DNA of 15,219 bases from Betaproteobacteria bacterium (GCA_025353085.1 JANXRI010000072.1:1-15219), one strand, 5' to 3'; counted from the stretch's first letter, positions 1 through 6,851 are shown. Notes: generated by a model not told the origin, from the sequence alone. A program made the numbers and translations.

Positions 1-2
1 TC

Positions 3-188
3 GGGCAGGCGTCGTTGCGCCGCGCGGTATCGGAATACAGGTTCCATTACCACGCGGAACACAATCATCAGGGCCTCGAAAACAGTTTGATCCGAGCAAT
101 GCCGAGCGTTGCCGCGAATGAAGGGGCGATACATCGCCGCCGACGGCTCGGCGGATTGCTCAACTCCTACTATCGACAAGCGGCCTGA
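3..188 (+). pseudogene. C-terminal fragment of a DDE (integrase-core) transposase, cut by window edge
   Basis: Frame 3 is open from the first base of the window and stops at TGA 186-188, giving 61 residues. It contains HYHAEHNHQGLENSLI and ends RRRRLGGLLNSYYRQAA. This is the usual tail of integrase-core (rve-type) transposases, where a HYH.ERNHQGL stretch follows the catalytic glutamate and the protein ends in a R-L-G-G-L-L...YYR.AA pattern. The DDE residues would lie upstream, outside the window, so I cannot say whether the full gene is intact. It is on the plus strand, opposite to every other real gene here. It is not the same subtype as the transposase at 3218-4313, whose C-terminus differs. 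The IS family is not assigned. Confidence 0.75.
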
Positions 189-267
189 GAGATATCCGAA
201 TTTGTGGACATTACGGGCTCGCGGCTTGGCGAGAGGGGATGGTGGCGATTGCGAGATACGGCACCCG

Positions 268-1434
268 TTAACTCGCAGAGGCCAGGTTTACAGCTCTGGA
301 TTCATTACGCTCAACCTTGTCGATGCATTTCACCACCAGTTTATTTAACGCATCCCGGTTAAATGTTGTGATGTTGGACTTTTTGGAATGATGTATCAAC
401 GCTGACAAGGCTGCACCCAACTCAGATGCAGCAAATGCGGCTGACAGGCCGTTATTCATGACATCAATAAAGTAAGGGTAAAACAGGTGCCCGGTAATAC
501 GCGCATCGCCACGTCCAACTTGGTATTTTCCGCCATGCGCGGAGTCGACCAACGCATCGTCGAACGCTTCCGCTAGTCTCGTGGATTCTTGCGCATCCAG
601 AGGAAGGTGTATCAGGTACTGCTTGTTCTGGTATTGGTAACATGTCAATGACCCACCGTTCGAGAAACCCAGCGCAAAGGTCATGCTGGGGTCCATGTGC
701 GGGTTATGATTCTTGGTGAATCGTTCGGTGATATTCAACAGTACCTCATTCGACATTTCATCTGGGAAAACCTGCGTGCCGAACTTTTCGATCAATTCGT
801 CATCGTTCAGGCAGACAATAACGTCGTTGTTGCCGACACGCGGCTTGATCGTCTCGAAGCCGATGCCCGTGGGTACAATGATCTGCGGGCCCAGGTAACT
901 GTTCAGGTATCCCGGTGTGATGATCGGGATGTCATCCGCTCTTCTGAACCTCGTCTTGATTTCATCATCCAGGGTGTCGATCGGCGGGTGCGGCGAGACC
1001 AGCAGATACGTTCGACCATGCGCATTGCCGTTAAAACACTCACGCGGGCCCCAGATATGCGTATGTATCTGAACGATGTTCACGTCGTTATAGACGTAAT
1101 TGTTAATTTCCTGCTGGGCGATGGACGATTGGTCATCAGGCAATATGATTTTAAATTGTATATTCACCTGCATCGCGGAATAAAGCGCCACCAGGCCCAG
1201 GAAAACATTTGTCGTGTTACCGCCTGAAACGGGGGCCGAAACGTCTTTCCTCTCTATGAAATATTCCGGATGATCCTTTACGTCGAGTCTCAAGCGAAAA
1301 CCGTCTTTGTCCTTGGTGACCTTCTCGAGTGGGATTTTGTTGTAACGAAATTTGGGAATATCCGCAAATTCTTCAACAAAATAGTCATTGACCGGCACGC
1401 CGATTGCGCGCATTTTTGGCGTTAGCGTACTCAC
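268..1434 (-). CDS. Unrecognised 388-aa protein in an AT-richer segment
   Basis: I do not recognise the family. The start chosen is GTG at 1434-1432. It is preceded by AGAAGGA seven bases upstream, a good Shine-Dalgarno site; an in-frame ATG eight codons in (1413) is the alternative. The protein looks soluble: no signal peptide and no convincing membrane helix. Visible features are a Gly/Ala/Ser-containing stretch (SAPVSGGNTTNVFLGLVALY, about residues 66-85), a His/Trp/Pro-rich middle (QIHTHIWGPRECF), an LLVSPHPPIDTLDDEI segment, and a C-terminal half with LGFSNGGSLTCYQY and HLFYPYFIDVMNNGLS. The tail is Lys/Asn-rich. Base composition is clearly more AT-rich than the catabolic operon, which suggests horizontal origin. 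It sits between transposase remnants, so an accessory role is plausible, but nothing in the sequence fixes a function. A real CDS is likely because the frame is long despite low GC and has a good ribosome site. Confidence 0.75.
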   Translation of the reverse strand: MSTLTPKMRAIGVPVNDYFVEEFADIPKFRYNKIPLEKVTKDKDGFRLRLDVKDHPEYFIERKDVSAPVSGGNTTNVFLGLVALYSAMQVNIQFKIILPDDQSSIAQQEINNYVYNDVNIVQIHTHIWGPRECFNGNAHGRTYLLVSPHPPIDTLDDEIKTRFRRADDIPIITPGYLNSYLGPQIIVPTGIGFETIKPRVGNNDVIVCLNDDELIEKFGTQVFPDEMSNEVLLNITERFTKNHNPHMDPSMTFALGFSNGGSLTCYQYQNKQYLIHLPLDAQESTRLAEAFDDALVDSAHGGKYQVGRGDARITGHLFYPYFIDVMNNGLSAAFAASELGAALSALIHHSKKSNITTFNRDALNKLVVKCIDKVERNESRAVNLASAS

Positions 1435-1661
1435 AACCCAATCCTTCTCGTATTTTCAATCATTTCGATATGCTTGGCGCAAAAATGAAATAAAGGAAGA
1501 CACAGATAACACAGTATATTGACACTCTTACGCAGGCCTCGAAACACTGCCAATTTGATTGGCACAATTAACTTGCGGCCACCTGGTGTACCGAAGCGGC
1601 AAATTTTAAAATTTACTACATGTCCAACGATTGTTGGAGAGTGCATGTTTTTTGACCTCAT
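1431..1661 (-). CDS. Doubtful small ORF (76 codons) overlapping the start of the 388-aa gene
   Basis: The ORF starts at ATG 1661-1659, or at an internal ATG at 1646, and its TGA overlaps the downstream GTG start by four bases (GTGA at 1431-1434). That arrangement is typical of translational coupling. There is no Shine-Dalgarno before the first ATG. The second has a weak AGGT about eight bases upstream. The product would be basic, with a Cys/Leu-rich stretch (NILCYLCLPLFHFCAKH) and no family I know. An inverted repeat lies inside its beginning (1622-1637). It may be only the leader region of the 388-aa gene. Evidence for coding is weak. Confidence 0.25.
   Translation of the reverse strand: MRSKNMHSPTIVGHVVNFKICRFGTPGGRKLIVPIKLAVFRGLRKSVNILCYLCLPLFHFCAKHIEMIENTRRIGL
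1622..1637. repeat. Short perfect inverted repeat TCCAAC-N4-GTTGGA
   Basis: The arms are six bases each, perfectly complementary, around a four-base centre (GATT). It lies about 190 bases upstream of the GTG of the 388-aa gene, in an AT-rich stretch. It could be an operator for that gene. Six-base arms can occur by chance, and no paired promoter hexamers stand out next to it. Confidence 0.3.
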
Positions 1662-1876
1662 CGATATGCAATCACGCGTATTCCCACAGCGTTCCTAGTG
1701 CATTCTGATCATCGGGCACGGCGGCATCCTACTGTCAGATCTATAACAGATACCATTCAAATATTCTTATGCCCACTAACATTATTCTTTATGCAATTCG
1801 CTTAACTCACGCTCAACCCGCAGACCTAAAGTAGCTAGGAAATCACAGGTATTCCCTAGTAGAATTCACCGTCGTG
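1662..1876. other. AT-rich intergenic stretch with no recognisable gene
   Basis: No open frame with a plausible start and ribosome site is present on either strand, and I see no RNA gene. The composition is AT-rich, like the neighbouring 388-aa gene and unlike the catabolic operon. With the IS-end repeat (1877-1934) and the short tail after it, this makes up the roughly 330-base gene-free gap between the small ORF and the RES toxin gene. It also does not look like the missing part of the AtuA-like gene. Confidence 0.5.
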
Positions 1877-1934
1877 GAGCCTGTGCTTGGCGAATTCGTA
1901 ATTACGAGGCAATGGGAGTGTGGAAAAGGCCTTT
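1877..1934 (-). repeat. Solo copy of an IS end (left-end type), separate from the full IS
   Basis: This stretch matches 3194-3250. It shares CTTGGCGAATTCGTAATTACG exactly as a 21-base block at 1886-1906 and 3202-3222, and then differs at only a few positions up to about 1934. In the IS the segment encodes the last residues of the transposase (SLFHTPIAA and stop). Here the same frame reads GLFHTPIAS and stop, so the remnant comes from a related copy that kept only the terminal inverted repeat and the last ~11 codons. Its outer part, AGCCTGTGC-T-TGGCGAATTC, mirrors the right end at 4382-4405 more closely than the left end of the existing IS does. Confidence 0.8.
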
Positions 1935-1992
1935 GTGTCGGGTAGCCAGGCGCGGTTGCACACGCCCAGCCCGTACTGTCCAACGCGGAATG

Positions 1993-2700
1993 TCAGTAAA
2001 GCTGGCTCGGCACAACCTGGATCCAGAGTTTTCCGGGTGTTCGTTCCACGCGGATAGATTCTTTAGCTGGATTCATGAGATACATCAGGTGGCAGACGTC
2101 CCGCACCTGGGATAGCACCTCCGGCCGCAGAATCGCCGCGTTCGCACCGTCAGCGCGGGCGGACTTTACGAGCAAACCGTTCTGGCCCTGGTCTTTGAGG
2201 TAGCGGCCAAGCGGCTGCGTAAAACCGTAGCTTTGCCGATCGACGAGGCGGGGTTCATGCCGGTGCTTGCCGCGAAGGTCGATCAAGATGGCATCGCAAC
2301 GGGCGTTGAACACGCGTCGCTCACCGCGTATCGCCCGGTCTTCCGCTGCATAACTGTCCATCACGAAGCGGTGCCAGTGATACACGGTTTCGTAGACCGT
2401 GGTCAGAAGTTCCAGCGACCCGTACCAAACGCCATGCTGAACGCCATCGGAAAATCGGGTTGCGTGCCCGTTGAAGTTGACGAACGGAAAGGTGATTACC
2501 GCGCCGTAATCAAAGGGACGCGTGATCAGGGGCGCTTCGCTCGCAATGCGGTCGGTAGCCTCGGCCGCCGCAGCAACGGCTTGGTCGTGCGGATCGTCCG
2601 AGAGATCGTCAAACAGCGCCTGCGATCTACGGATGGTCTTGATGTTGCGAAAAAGGTCGGCGTGAAAATCGACGACCTTGTTCAGCAGATCCTCGTACAC
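1993..2700 (-). CDS. RES-domain toxin (probable NAD+ phosphorylase/hydrolase) of a type II toxin-antitoxin pair
   Basis: This 235-aa protein carries a RES domain in its C-terminal two thirds. Visible conserved stretches are RFSDGVQHGVWYGS (about residues 82-95), with the Arg and the G.WY.S pattern; then YETVYHWHRF, with the Glu and His expected after it; then SYGFTQPLGRYLKDQG; then GLLVKSARADGANAAILRP. RES toxins such as MbcT deplete NAD+ by phosphorolysis or hydrolysis and are neutralised by an Xre/MbcA/ParS antitoxin. The partner gene lies directly upstream, ending six bases before this GTG start (2700-2698). There is no separate Shine-Dalgarno, so translation is probably coupled. The N-terminal ~75 residues are an extension seen in some longer RES proteins. 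The frame shows no break. Toxicity and target are inferred from family. Confidence 0.88.
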   Translation of the reverse strand: MYEDLLNKVVDFHADLFRNIKTIRRSQALFDDLSDDPHDQAVAAAAEATDRIASEAPLITRPFDYGAVITFPFVNFNGHATRFSDGVQHGVWYGSLELLTTVYETVYHWHRFVMDSYAAEDRAIRGERRVFNARCDAILIDLRGKHRHEPRLVDRQSYGFTQPLGRYLKDQGQNGLLVKSARADGANAAILRPEVLSQVRDVCHLMYLMNPAKESIRVERTPGKLWIQVVPSQLY

Positions 2701-2706
2701 GCGCGC

Positions 2707-3111
2707 TTACCGGCCGCGCTCGAAGTCGAGATAGCGGCGCACCGCCAGCAATCCTTCGAATCCGTGCTTCATGGTGGTGACCGGAGGCTGCCCGCCAAAG
2801 CGTCGATTCGGCGTGCTGACCCAGCGGTAGGCGAGATCGCGGTCGTGCGGAAAACTGATGCGCAACGCTTTATGGATGCCCAGAAGGTGCCCGGCCCTCG
2901 CGAGCAAGTCGGCATTGTCAGCGAAAGGTTCGCCTCGGCGGTAACGCGCGATGGTCGCACGCGAATCGGGCGACAGGCCCAGCAGCGCCGCCTGATCGGG
3001 ACCCGGCAATTCCCAGTGGTCAAACAGCTTGGTGACCATCTTCGCGAGTTTTCCGCGGGCGGTGCGATGGCGCAGGTCAACAGGGCGTTCTTGCGCCAGG
3101 ACGGTATTCAT
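2707..3111 (-). CDS. Xre/MbcA/ParS-type antitoxin, partner of the RES toxin
   Basis: This 134-aa protein starts at ATG 3111-3109 with only a weak AAGGCG-like ribosome site. The first ~60 residues resemble the Xre-like helix-turn-helix of these antitoxins (KLFDHWELPGPDQAALLGLS, then ATIARYRRGEP). The C-terminal half is the toxin-binding MbcA/ParS (DUF2384) domain, with HLLGIHKALRISFPHDRDLA and WVSTPNRRFGGQPPVTTM as markers, ending in a VRRYLDFERGR helix. Antitoxin-first order with a six-base gap to the toxin is standard for RES/Xre modules. The antitoxin inserts its C-terminus into the toxin active site, and usually the complex represses its own promoter, here presumably around 3140-3168. The pair lies between two copies of an IS end, so it may travel with that IS. 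Confidence 0.9.
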   Translation of the reverse strand: MNTVLAQERPVDLRHRTARGKLAKMVTKLFDHWELPGPDQAALLGLSPDSRATIARYRRGEPFADNADLLARAGHLLGIHKALRISFPHDRDLAYRWVSTPNRRFGGQPPVTTMKHGFEGLLAVRRYLDFERGR

Positions 3112-3139
3112 GTTTCGCCTTTAGGAACAATTAATACAT

Positions 3140-3168
3140 ATTCTGTCTCATTTATTACGTCTCGTCAA
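3140..3168 (-). promoter_or_regulatory. Candidate sigma-70 promoter of the toxin-antitoxin operon
   Basis: On the minus strand, TTGACG (3168-3163) is followed after 17 bases by CAGAAT (3145-3140), about 29 bases upstream of the antitoxin ATG. The -35 matches consensus at five of six positions and the -10 at four. The surroundings are much more AT-rich than the genes. I see no clear palindromic operator. Confidence 0.4.
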
Positions 3169-3193
3169 GCAACAGCCTTGTCCAACGTGGTAT

Positions 3194-3250
3194 GAGCCGT
3201 TCTTGGCGAATTCGTAATTACGCGGCAATGGGTGTATGGAAAAGGCTTTG
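3194..3250. repeat. Left end of the IS, second copy of the 1877-1934 repeat
   Basis: This copy is in direct orientation with 1877-1934 and about 90 percent identical to it over roughly 50 bases. Relative to the solo copy and to the right end, its tip lacks one base (GAGCC-GT-TC against GAGCCTGTGC). That may impair transposase recognition. The inner half overlaps the last codons of the transposase. Confidence 0.75.
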
Positions 3251-4313
3251 GCAGTGCTGCTGCCATCTGTAGGAATTCAGTACTGCACAGGCAGGACGAG
3301 GTTTTCCTGACTTCTCGTCTGGGGTGTTCCCACTGAGCGACTGATGAACGCGACTACTGTTGTAAAAGAGGCCGTACGCCTGCAGCTTGCGCTCCAGATC
3401 AAGCGCATTCCAAAAGAATAGGCGATCGAGATACTCCCGGCGAAGGGTGCCGATGAGCCGTTCGATAAATGGATGCGACACGGGAACATTGGGAACGGAT
3501 TTGATTTCGTCGATTTGCAGTACACGCAGATTCGCTAACCAGCGATGAAAGCGATATAGCGGATCGTTATCGGTGCTGACGTGTTTCGGTAGTTGCTGAC
3601 CAGCGATGGCGCGGTTAAACATCCTGCATACGGATATGCCGTCTATGTCAGCACGCTCGGCGCCAAAACCGATGATGCGGCGAGTGAATACGTCCATTAC
3701 CACCATCACCCAGAAGGTGCGTAGCAGGATGGATTCGCAGCGGAACATGTCGATGGTCCACAGGCTATCCTTGGCATGCGCGATGAGGGTCATCCACGAG
3801 GGGCCATCGCAGCCGGAGTCGTCTGGCCGGTAATGCTTGGCGAGCACGCGGCGTACGACATCTTTGTCTATGTCGAGGCCAAAGGTATGGGAAATCTGCT
3901 CGGCGATCTTTACACAGCCAAACTTGGGATTACGCCGCTTCAGCTCGACAATTGCCGCGATGAGTTCGGCGGAGGGCCCTTTGGGGCCGGGTTTGCGTGG
4001 ACGACCTGCGGACGAGAACAGAATGTGGTACTTGCGGTCGACCAAAGCTTTGTGGAACGTTCAATAACGTGGCCGACTTAACAATTCTGGCAAACTTCGG
4101 GATGCGGCGTGGACTCACAAAGAGAGTGATCAGTCCGAGCACAAATCGATCGAGTGTGGTCAGGTTCGGTGCACGCTGTCGGGAACGATTGCTGAGGATT
4201 AGCTGTTGCTTGAGTAACAAGGATTCCGCAGCGACGGCACGCACGCCGCCGGGGCCGAGGAGTTTTGCGATGGTTACGAACAGGTGAATCGCCAAGAGAA
4301 GCAGATCGCGCAT
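3218..4313 (-). pseudogene. Integrase-core DDE transposase, disrupted by an apparent one-base insertion
   Basis: The likely original start is ATG 4313 (MRDLLLLAIHLFVTIAK). The N-terminal ~85 codons read in one frame to KSATLLN, after which the frame turns to nonsense. Sensible sequence resumes in the next frame as HKALVDRKYHILFSSAGR and continues to the TAA at 3218. Removing one base within AACGTTCCACAAAGCT (minus strand, around 4051-4060) would give the continuous K-F-H-K-A-L-V-D expected from relatives. Past the break the catalytic triad is visible: Asp in LWTIDMFRC, Asp in VSTDNDPLY, and Glu in SHPFIERLIGTLRREYLD, so the catalytic core itself is unmutated. The C-terminus is SLFHTPIAA. A programmed frameshift seems unlikely, because I see no slippery A or T run at the junction. 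Sequencing error is possible. Confidence 0.85.
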
Positions 4314-4373
4314 GGATTGCACGTTATCATGCCCGCCAATATTGACAAGACTGCACCGCAAGGACTATTCGCA

Positions 4374-4496
4374 CTACACTTTTATGAATTCGCCATGCAC
4401 AGGCTTGCGCGCGAGCCTCGCCGTAAGCGATCTCTCGGGGAAACCGTAGCCGAGTATGCCGCTCGCCGACACCATGCGCACTGCGTCGAGTTTCAA
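4374..4496 (-). pseudogene. 5' remnant of an AtuA/DUF1446-family gene, truncated at the IS right end
   Basis: A TTG start at 4496-4494 is preceded by a strong GGAAGGAG (4511-4504) seven bases upstream. The 40-codon frame begins MKLDAVRMVSASGILGYGF and continues PERSLTARLARKP. That resembles the beginning of the acyclic terpene utilisation AtuA family (DUF1446), which starts with a (M)VSA.G.LGYGFPE..L pattern. After ARKP, near 4405, the sequence becomes the IS terminal repeat, and the frame stops at 4374. So only about 30 native codons of a gene normally several hundred codons long remain. It follows the second lyase gene by 87 bases on the same strand and was probably the ninth gene of the operon. 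I see no continuation beyond the element, around 1662-1876, so sequence was probably also deleted or rearranged. The family call rests on a short N-terminal match. Confidence 0.6.
4382..4405. repeat. Right terminal inverted repeat of the IS
   Basis: The reverse complement of this segment reads AGCCTGTGC-A-TGGCGAATTC-A-TAA. It matches the solo left-type end at 1878-1900 at 22 of 24 positions or so. It matches the tip of the adjacent left end (from 3194) less well. It marks where the AtuA-like gene is interrupted. Confidence 0.7.
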
Positions 4497-4583
4497 ATGG
4501 TTTCTCCTTCCGTGGGCGGCCGCGCGAGGATAGGGTCCGCAGCGGCGCGTCTTTTTACAATTTACACGCAGTTGCTACGCCGG

Positions 4584-5486
4584 TCAGCGCGACTTGCGCA
4601 GCTTCGCGGCATAGCGCCGCTCGAGACGCTGCAATTCCACAAAACCGACCAGCGCATTCAATTCCTCGAAGCCGACCGCGAGATCGGGACGCTCAATGAC
4701 GCGTTTGCTTTTCATCGCCTGCTTGAGCGTCGCCACGCCGTGCTTCATGCCTTGCACGGCACACGCGGTCAACAGGCGCGGATAAATCACGACGCCGACG
4801 CCGAGTTCTTCGAGGCGCGCCGGACTGATGAGCGGAGTTGTCGAGCGCCGGCGGATGCCGAAGCCCATGTTCACGCACAGCGGCTTGGCGACGTTGCGCG
4901 CGACGACGCGAATGTCGTTCGCCGACAACAACGCATCCGCAAACAACAAGTCCGCGCCCGCGTCGGCGTAGAGGTTCAGCCGGCGGATGACTTCCTTGAT
5001 GCCGTGGGTGGCGAGCGCATCGGTGCGCGACTTGATGACGAAATCCGCATCGCGGCGCGCATCGCACGCGGCGCGCAGCTTTTCCGCCATTTCTTCGGCG
5101 GCAATCACTTCCTTGCCGCTCATGTGGCCGCAGCGTTTGGGCCACGTTTGATCTTCGATCATCACGCCGGCAACCCCTGCGCGCTCAAATGCGCGCACCG
5201 TGTGATACACGTTGACGGCATTGCCGTAACCGGTGTCGGCATCGGCGAGCAGCGGTATCGCCGTGCACGCGGCGATGCGCGTCACCGCGGCGAGATTCAA
5301 CTCGAACCCCATCAGGCCGACGTCGCTATAACCGAGCAGCGTCTCGCTCAAACCGCCGCCGGAAATGAAGCCGGCCGGAAACCCTGATTGCTCGGTCAGC
5401 CGCGCGCTGTAGCCGTCGAAAATGCCAGGCATTACGAGTAACTTCTTCGCATTGATGAGCTTGCGTAGCTTGCGGGCATTGGTCAC
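4584..5486 (-). CDS. Isocitrate lyase/PEP mutase family lyase 2 (2-methylisocitrate lyase-like or oxaloacetate decarboxylase-like)
   Basis: This 300-aa cytoplasmic TIM-barrel enzyme of the ICL/PEP mutase superfamily starts at GTG 5486-5484, with GGGGAG about six bases upstream. MPGIFDGYSARL (residues 19-30) is the substrate-loop region. DADTGYGN (82-89) carries the Mg-binding Asp residues and IEDQ (110-113) follows. The catalytic loop is KRCGH (117-121), close to the KKCGH of isocitrate and methylisocitrate lyases, so C-C bond cleavage is more likely than phosphonomutase chemistry. Length fits methylisocitrate lyase-like members rather than the much longer bacterial isocitrate lyases. It lies 15 bases after the MmgE/PrpD gene and is the last intact gene of the operon. 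It differs substantially from the second family member at 10670-11560. The exact substrate cannot be read from sequence; other options include dimethylmalate lyase and oxaloacetate decarboxylase. Confidence 0.88.
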   Translation of the reverse strand: MTNARKLRKLINAKKLLVMPGIFDGYSARLTEQSGFPAGFISGGGLSETLLGYSDVGLMGFELNLAAVTRIAACTAIPLLADADTGYGNAVNVYHTVRAFERAGVAGVMIEDQTWPKRCGHMSGKEVIAAEEMAEKLRAACDARRDADFVIKSRTDALATHGIKEVIRRLNLYADAGADLLFADALLSANDIRVVARNVAKPLCVNMGFGIRRRSTTPLISPARLEELGVGVVIYPRLLTACAVQGMKHGVATLKQAMKSKRVIERPDLAVGFEELNALVGFVELQRLERRYAAKLRKSR

Positions 5487-5501
5487 GGTAACTCCCCTCG
5501 A

Positions 5502-6851
5502 TTAATGATTGCGTGCCGCAGTACAGGCCGCCGCCGCAGCGGCCACCACTTCGTCTGCATTTTCGGCGCCGGCGAGATCCGCCACGGCCGCGACGAGACG
5601 CTCACGCAAGTTCGCGGACACGCCGGCTTCCGCGTAAAGCTCCGCGGCCATGCGCAGCGCCGCGTTCCAGTCGAGGTCATAAGCCGACGGCCCGCTGTCG
5701 TCACACCACGTCAATTCGCGATTATTGTCGAGCGTCACGCGTATCGACGGTTGATAACGCGGCCGCGCATGTGCGGCGCGTATTTGTATTTTAGAAATCA
5801 GCGCCAGCGTGCCGGCGGCATTGAAGTCGTGCATACCTGCGTAATCGACGCGCCCGCGGCTCCAGGCGAGCGCCGCGCACCACGGCGCGCTCATAAATGC
5901 CTGCGCGAACGTGCTGAACGGCCCGGCGTGACGCACGCCGAAAAAATCGGCCTCGAACGGATGCATGTCGACGCTCATGCGGGCAAGCGCGCCGCCCGCC
6001 GCCTGGCCGCGCAATGCGAGCACGCCGGCGACGAGGCTGCGATGAAATTGGCAGACCGGGTAGGGTTTGAACGTCACCTGCGCGAACTCCCACTCGGCGC
6101 CCAATCCTTCGGCCAGTCTCGCGCCGTATGCGCGGCCGTCTGCGCCATACGCGCGAAAAAATCCGGCCGCGCCGTCGAGGACACTCACGGCAGCCGCCGC
6201 GCCGGCGCCGCCCAGCGCCGCACTGGTAATCGCGTTTTGCGCGGCGATACCCGCCTGGAATGCGTACTCGTCGGTGCCCGCGGCGACGAATTCGCGCAGG
6301 CCACACGCGGTGTTGGCGGCGAGCGCCAGTGTATTGGCGGTGGTTTGCGGGTCGGCGCGTTGCAGGCGGGCGCACGCGGTTGCCGCGCCTATCGGACCAT
6401 AGACGGACGTCGTGCGAAAGCCACGCTCGCTCAAATCCGCTGCGTGATCGCGGCCGATGCGCAGCGCGATTTCGTAACCCGCCGCAATCGCGGCCAGCAA
6501 ATCGCGCCCGCTGGCACGCACGCTTTGCGCCTGCGCAAGCGCGGCAGGCAACACGACGACTCCAACGTGACCAGCGGGGTGCGCGTCTTCCTGTATGCGC
6601 GCGTGAAACAGCATCGCGTTGGCGAATGCCGCCGCGCCGGCGCTGACTTGCGCGCCGTCGAGCAGGCGCGTCGCGCCGGTGCCCGCGGGCCGCATGGCGA
6701 GCGCCAGAGACGACAACGGTACGCGCACCGACGCGACCGCCACCGCGAGGCCGTACAACAAGCACGCCCGCGCTTTTTCGGCGATACGCGCGGGCAGCGC
6801 GTCATATTCGATTTGCGCCGCGAACTGCGCGAGACTTTTGAGCGCGCTCAC
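5502..6851 (-). CDS. MmgE/PrpD family protein (2-methylcitrate dehydratase-like)
   Basis: I start this 449-aa protein at GTG 6851-6849, giving VSALKSLAQFAAQIEYDALP, because that overlaps the preceding gene's TGA by four bases (GTGA). A longer frame from 6899 would add 16 residues unlike the family. The MmgE/PrpD fold is shown by AAFANAMLFHARIQEDAHPA (about 74-93), then LPAALAQAQSVRASG...AAGYEIALRIG (101-133), GFRTTSVYGPIGAA, and KPYPVCQFHRSLVAG in the second half, equivalent to the usual KPYP.C... segment. Family members dehydrate 2-methylcitrate (PrpD) or act on other polycarboxylic acids such as cis-aconitate or itaconate-type substrates. The usual HALDFDD is replaced here by HARIQED, so it is not a typical PrpD and the substrate may differ. 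Being next to two methylisocitrate lyase-like genes suggests a methylcitrate-like cleavage route, but no citrate synthase-like gene is in the window. Confidence 0.9.
   Translation of the reverse strand: MSALKSLAQFAAQIEYDALPARIAEKARACLLYGLAVAVASVRVPLSSLALAMRPAGTGATRLLDGAQVSAGAAAFANAMLFHARIQEDAHPAGHVGVVVLPAALAQAQSVRASGRDLLAAIAAGYEIALRIGRDHAADLSERGFRTTSVYGPIGAATACARLQRADPQTTANTLALAANTACGLREFVAAGTDEYAFQAGIAAQNAITSAALGGAGAAAAVSVLDGAAGFFRAYGADGRAYGARLAEGLGAEWEFAQVTFKPYPVCQFHRSLVAGVLALRGQAAGGALARMSVDMHPFEADFFGVRHAGPFSTFAQAFMSAPWCAALAWSRGRVDYAGMHDFNAAGTLALISKIQIRAAHARPRYQPSIRVTLDNNRELTWCDDSGPSAYDLDWNAALRMAAELYAEAGVSANLRERLVAAVADLAGAENADEVVAAAAAACTAARNH

Larger units (their letters stand above)
3194..4405 (-). 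mobile_element. Degenerate insertion sequence (~1.2 kb), integrase-core DDE transposase, frameshifted
   Basis: The left boundary is GAGCCGTTCTTGGCGAATTC from 3194, just after the transposase stop. The right boundary is the imperfect inverted partner at 4382-4405, reading GAATTCGCCATGCACAGGCT on the plus strand. Between them lies a single transposase gene on the minus strand, broken by a frameshift. I see no target-site duplication outside the ends. The IS family is not assigned with certainty; IS481-like is a guess from the integrase-core transposase and the TGT at the start of the inner part of the right repeat. The left end differs from the right by a missing base and two substitutions, so the element is probably immobile on its own. 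Confidence 0.7.

Noticed and set aside
189..267. Possible terminator for the 388-aa gene (TGCGAG...CTCGCA pairing near 245-275)
   Set aside because: The loop is long and no T run follows, so it is not convincing.
2233..3195. 320-codon plus-strand open frame across the toxin-antitoxin genes
   Set aside because: It lies antisense to both the RES toxin and its antitoxin, whose families are clear; its translation shows no domain and it has no ribosome site of note.
4497..4583. Possible terminator after lyase 2
   Set aside because: No stem followed by a T run is visible on the minus strand; instead a strong ribosome site leads into the AtuA remnant.
4284..5387. 367-codon plus-strand open frame
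   Set aside because: It crosses the IS end, the AtuA remnant and antisense of lyase 2; Arg/His/Ala-rich translation is typical of high-GC shadows.
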